The translations under genes were made by a program, and so were the position numbers. The notes beneath the pieces are model-generated. The model was not told the DNA's origin. It saw only the letters and a list, made by a program, of their open reading frames with translations, and ran no database searches. Shown in pieces: positions 59,855 to 64,000 of a DNA stretch of 64,000 bases; within the stretch, counting starts at the first letter, position 1, and every line of letters begins with the position of its first letter. Origin of the DNA: Micropterix aruncella (taxonomy: Eukaryota; Arthropoda; Insecta; Lepidoptera; Micropterigidae); the NCBI GenBank assembly GCA_944548615.1, contig OX155952.1:34252057-34316056 (forward strand), given 5' to 3'.

Positions 59855-60870
59855 AAAGTTTTATTAAAATGCTCATAAAACTTAATTGCCCTAAAATATG
59901 GTCCTCAAAAAATAAATTAAATTAGAGTGAGACAATCAGAATTGACATAAAACTAAAGTAAAGAGTAAGATAAATCTATAATAAAAAAAAATAAAAAGTC
60001 AATAAGTAATATTTTATATATGTTAAGAAATATAATAATTTATATAAAATACCTAGTCAAAAAAAAATACAAATCATTTTCAAAACAATATTTAACAAGA
60101 AAATGAATTGGTAATTAATTGAATGTTAAAATATATACAATTTAAAAATATATGTATTAATAATTTGTGTACCTAAGTAAATTACTATTTTAAAATTGAA
60201 AGCTAACTTTATAAACAAGCGGCGTAGGTAACGAATGCATAGACAAGAGTCCAGTCTACTTACATACATTATTTGGTTTATATACATGTCACACTTAGAG
60301 CACATTTCGCTTTGTTACATTGCTTATTTTTTGTGCCTGGGCACGGGCTTCGCTTTAAGAGAGCGACCAGCAGTTTCAGCGTCCTCTCTACAATGGCCAT
60401 GATGCGTTGGCATATTCATTGGCTTCAACCCTCCGAGTTTATACAAAGCAGAGCAGATAAAGCAATATGCATATTCGCCTCCCAATCGGGCGGCAGACCT
60501 CTCTGATTTCCTTTTATTACAAATGTTCGCCGAATCATTAATCACGGAGATATTCGCTCCGCGAGCAGATAGAATCGCCGGGCTCGCCCGTGTAAAAGTT
60601 CCTAATAACTTATTCAAACCATCCCCGCTCGGTAAATGTAAATATCCGAACACAATAGAGGAATATTGATGATAGCCATAAAGCCGTCCTAAAGTAAATA
60701 GCTGATTATGGTAATCTGCGGTGGCCGTTTATTGCACAGACGGCTTAATTACTATTCGCATGGTCATATTAGAGCAAAAAATATTAATTAATTGGTCACA
60801 GGTCGGTAAAATAAATCGGATTGATTTTAGATTTTCACGTTTTAATAAATGAACTATATGACCTAACTAA
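59855..60870. other. Unassigned; GC-richer non-repetitive island 60330-60740
   Basis: 60330-60740 is distinctly GC-richer and more complex than its surroundings, has no copy elsewhere in the window and no protein-like frame. It may be a conserved non-coding element or enhancer; this is inference. Confidence 0.4.
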
Positions 60871-60879
60871 GCAAGGTAA

Positions 60880-61166
60880 TGGGCTCGATTGCGTTTCATC
60901 GTGAAATTAGTCCACGTGAACGAGACAGAGCAATACGCTAGAGCGGAATGTGAAATTAACGGTTGTCACTTTTTTGCATTAAAACTACCCACCAAAGTTA
61001 GAGCATCTGAATCTAAGACCGCACGAAATGTGTTTAAATTTATTCGGAGGAGTAGGTATAAGTTCGACAGGTAGTTTTTATCGACGATCGTTCTTTTCAT
61101 ATTGCTCTATCTCGTTCACTTGAACTAACTTTAGTTTTAGTTTACAAAGAAATGCAATCGGACCCA
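60880..61166 (+). mobile_element. ~300-bp foldback MITE, copy D
   Basis: Ends 'TGGGCTCGATTGCGTTTCAT' and 'AAATGCAATCGGACCCA', same orientation as copy B. The subterminal 'cgctagagcggaatgtgaaa' is shared by all copies. Confidence 0.82.
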
Positions 61167-61470
61167 ATATATAAGTAAAAAAGAAAGTAGTGTCACTTGC
61201 ATTATTTTCAATTAAAGTATCACTTGCACATACTAAATTCGCTGCACGTGACAGTGAATAGCAAAAATACGTTTTATTTGTTTAAATAAATAGGCAAGCT
61301 TAATGCGTTGCAATATCGTATAGCTAACCTTAACCTAATTAGAAAACATGTTTTACCGAAAAATAAGATACCTAATGCTATTATTAAAATCATTCATAAA
61401 AGCATCTCTTATCAAATGTATTATTGAATTATTATCATCAAGTGTGTCTTTTATTAAAATGCTCTGTCCC

Positions 61471-61985
61471 GAGCCAACCCTGGGTGCAGCAGCTACATCA
61501 TAGTGAAACTTAGAACGGGCTATCATAATTGAATGCGTATACAAAATTTCGTGTCTGTGCTGTCGAGCGTTGAGGAGTCCCCTCGTCGGGAGCCAACCCT
61601 GGGCGCAGCAGCTACATCATAGTGAAACTTAGAACGGGCTACCATAATTGAATGCGTATACAAAATTTTGTGTCTGTGCTGTCGATCGTTGAGGAGTCCC
61701 CTCGTCGGGAGCCAACCCTGTGCTCAGAAGCCATGTCAAGGTGAAACTTAGAACGGGCTATCATAGTTGAATGCGTATACAAAATTTCGTGACTGTGCTG
61801 TTTAACGTTGAGGAGTACCCTCGTCAGGAGCCAATCCTGTGCTTAGTAGTCATATCGTGATTAAACCTATAACGGGCTATCATAATTGAATGCGTATACA
61901 AAATTTTGTGTCTGTTCTGATGACAGTTGAGGAGTACCTTGGTCAGGATCCAATCCTGGGTGCAGAAGCAGGTCATTCTAACCAT
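61471..61985 (+). repeat. 119-bp tandem repeat, ~4.3 copies
   Basis: Units start at 61471, 61590, 61709, 61828 and 61947 (constant 119-bp period, marker 'gagccaaccctg'). Divergence grows from left to right: units 1 and 2 differ at a few sites, unit 4 at many. No frame is conserved. Confidence 0.93.
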
Positions 61986-62065
61986 GAAAAGGCATTGTCA
62001 TCGGAACTGCACCAACATGTAAAATTTCAATTTCATCGGATAAGAGGAAGTGGTTCTAATTTCGC

Positions 62066-62310
62066 TTACATGATTTTACCTAAAAAAGCATACTGACAAA
62101 TAAAAGCTTGTAAATGTCCAATAAGCAATAATGACTTGTCCAATAAGCAATAATGACGCAGGGAAGGGCGAGAGGATGAGAGAAATTTATGACAGCATGT
62201 TAATGGTTCTTTGATTCTGCGTTTATAGAAATACAAACTCGGTGCTGTCCGTACATGTGCTGGTAAAGCATTCCAAAGTTGAGCTTCATGTACGTAAACT
62301 GTTAGCAATA
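62066..62310 (-). pseudogene. LINE C-terminal fragment
   Basis: The minus-strand frame 'EAQLWNALPAHVRTAPSLYF' corresponds to 'ARLWNPLPNNIRTAPSITTF' at 59195-59600 but is clearly a different subfamily. No other domain remains. Confidence 0.65.
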
Positions 62311-64000
62311 TACAAAGCGATAAATTATATAATTAAAGGAAGACATTTTACTGTATTTACAGATCACGAAGTCATGATTTTTACTTTAAATAAATCCTGA
62401 AAAATGTTCTCCGAGACAATTTCGCTATCTAGATTTCATCGGAAAATTTACTAGAGATTTGCAGCACATTGTAAGCAAAAATAACATTGTCCCTTTTGCG
62501 TTCCCAAGAATTGATGAAATAACACCTGCAATAAACTATATTAATTTATAATCTCAGAATAAATACGGGGAATAACAACTTCTACTCAACAGCAGTTCAA
62601 GCTTCCGACTTAAATCAATCAATTTTTCAAGATCTAAACGTAGACTAATTTTGTGATATTACTACCAGTACAATTTGTCCATATGCTCCAAAAAAAATAC
62701 GAAAAACATTTGACATAGCAGCATTCATAATCGCATCCTGGGATCAAGAACTCGCTTTGGATCAAGGAAAATAAATCGAGGGAAATAATCGAGGAAAAGC
62801 CTGCATCTCTTGTCAGAGATAAAAATTAATAGACATACAATAACACCAACACCACTCGGATATTTCATACTACCAAATGACTGCATGGATCACATACACA
62901 TAGATTTAGTTGGACCAATTACTTTGTTTGAAAAACTGATTGCACACATAATAGAATACAAAGCGGGAGGCCTATTGCCAAGTGGCAATGTCCATACCAT
63001 CAGGGCTTTAGTTACTGTGTTTATGTAAGCAAATTAATATATAAAATGTGTGATTTTAGTAAAGTAGTGGTCATAATAAATAGTAGTAGTAGTAGTAGTA
63101 GTAAACTGAGTGGGGGCTTGTTTCCAGCCCATGATGTGACCTGAATCTATAAGATCGTTTGTAATTACCCACTTTGTGGTTGGTTCAGTGGTCTGCTAGT
63201 AGCCCGGTACTGCTTACCAGTCCATGCAGATCACTGACTTTCAAGTTGGGCAGATCGACCTTCAAGTGATTCTAAGTTTCTTCTTGCTCATGTCAAGTAG
63301 GGCCTTGGTTTTCTTTGGAAGTGGTTTTTCCATCATGGCATTTGCCTGGCGACATGCTTGGCTTTGTTACCAGGATGATCGATGTTCCTGACCGAAACCG
63401 TCATAATAAATAAGTGCAGTTACTACAATAAACATAACAATCAATATAAAACAAAAACAATAACCCATATCAATTCAATATCTAAGACTAAGCCTAATTA
63501 ATGCCTAATTACTTTTTCTAGTGGATAAAAATGTTGTTTAACAACTGGCAATCGTTAAACTCGTTTTTTTTCTTCCAGAAACAGTGCCTATCATGGACAG
63601 CTCGATATGACATCCAGTTAAAAACTACTATGGATTGGGCAAGATATTTTGAATTTGGTTTCTTCAATTCACTCTGCCGAATCACAGGAACTTACCATTA
63701 CGACTAACGGCTATCAGACGGTGTGATAGAACCTTAACATCGTCAACTGATATCAGTCATCATGTGCTCCCAGCAATTCTCGCGGGTTTCAGGATTGTAT
63801 TTAAAGAAGATATCAAGACTAATCCATAAGAACTCGTATATAGAGCAACCATTCGATATCTAAATCAATTTTTTAACTATCAAAATTAAACAGTCATTCC
63901 TAGAGGACTTCGAGCACAAATTAGCAATACCTTAAATAATCTTCGATACATTACTGCTTTCAGACATTCACGAATTCATCATAGGTTTTCGTAAAAATTA
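62306..64000 (+). pseudogene. Decayed Ty3/gypsy pol (RNase H and integrase pieces)
   Basis: In order: 'GRHFTVFTDHEVMIFTL' (RNase H of gypsy pol), a frameshifted 'RYLDFIGKFTRDLQHIVSK' type region, 'DHIHIDLVGPI' (integrase core start; the HIDLVGP block is typical), and after a nested insertion 'LPAILAGFRIVFKEDIKTNP' and 'YRATIRYLNQFF', the integrase C-terminal part. Many stops and frameshifts. It continues to the window edge, so the 3' LTR may lie beyond. Confidence 0.78.
63083..63400 (-). mobile_element. Retroposon nested in the gypsy remnant, (TAC)n tail
   Basis: A 318-bp insertion bounded by a perfect 12-bp duplication TCATAATAAATA (63071-63082 and 63401-63412). The left edge is a (GTA)n run, i.e. 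a (TAC)n 3' tail in the minus orientation. No coding region, so a SINE or a short 5'-truncated LINE. Confidence 0.78.

Overview
The window is AT-rich animal nuclear DNA, most likely from a lepidopteran insect. Evidence for this: two spliced insect cuticular-protein genes of the RR-1 (chitin-binding R&R) class; short TTAGG clusters; and a dense load of insect-type transposable elements (Penelope-like elements, CR1/jockey-type LINEs, Ty3/gypsy, BEL-like LTR, Helitron, piggyBac-like and Harbinger-like non-autonomous elements). No bacterial or organellar gene organisation is visible. The species cannot be named from the sequence alone.

Only two host genes can be supported, both on the + strand and in tandem. 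CPR gene 1 spans 21528-30532 (four coding exons, 209 aa). CPR gene 2 spans 50381-58556 (four coding exons, 263 aa). Each has a TATA box, a tiny first coding exon holding only the start of the signal peptide, a phase-0 first intron, one or two spacer exons rich in G/Y/P/D, and a last exon carrying the whole R&R domain after a phase-2 intron. All splice junctions were derived from GT/AG sites that keep the frame, so the full proteins read through without a stop. The products should be secreted and bind chitin in the cuticle.

Layout: 1-9.6 kb holds a 4.8 kb near-perfect Penelope palindrome inside a TA-rich tandem repeat, plus a decayed foldback of a second Penelope family. 9.6-21 kb is mostly unassigned, with a 300-bp foldback MITE, two piggyBac-like elements, LINE debris and members of an unclassified GC-rich retroposon family. 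21.3-30.6 kb is CPR gene 1 with repeats in its introns. 31-50 kb is a TE field: retroposon, LINEs lying tail to tail, a Helitron remnant, a second Penelope palindrome with a 12-bp target duplication, two further TIR elements, and a retroelement tail with a PD-(D/E)XK-like endonuclease domain ending next to the CPR gene 2 promoter. 50.3-58.6 kb is CPR gene 2, with a solo LTR, a tRNA-derived SINE, more retroposon copies and a Penelope fragment in its introns. 58.6-64 kb has LINE ends, a 119-bp minisatellite and a decayed gypsy pol with a nested insertion.

The two most interesting patterns are (i) Penelope-like copies repeatedly found as 5'-truncated units joined head to head to an inverted copy, with one shared terminal 'tail' on one side only, and (ii) a ~660-bp GC-rich repeat family without an A-rich tail, three copies of which carry 13-18 bp target-site duplications, so it moves by a target-duplicating (probably retroposition) mechanism.
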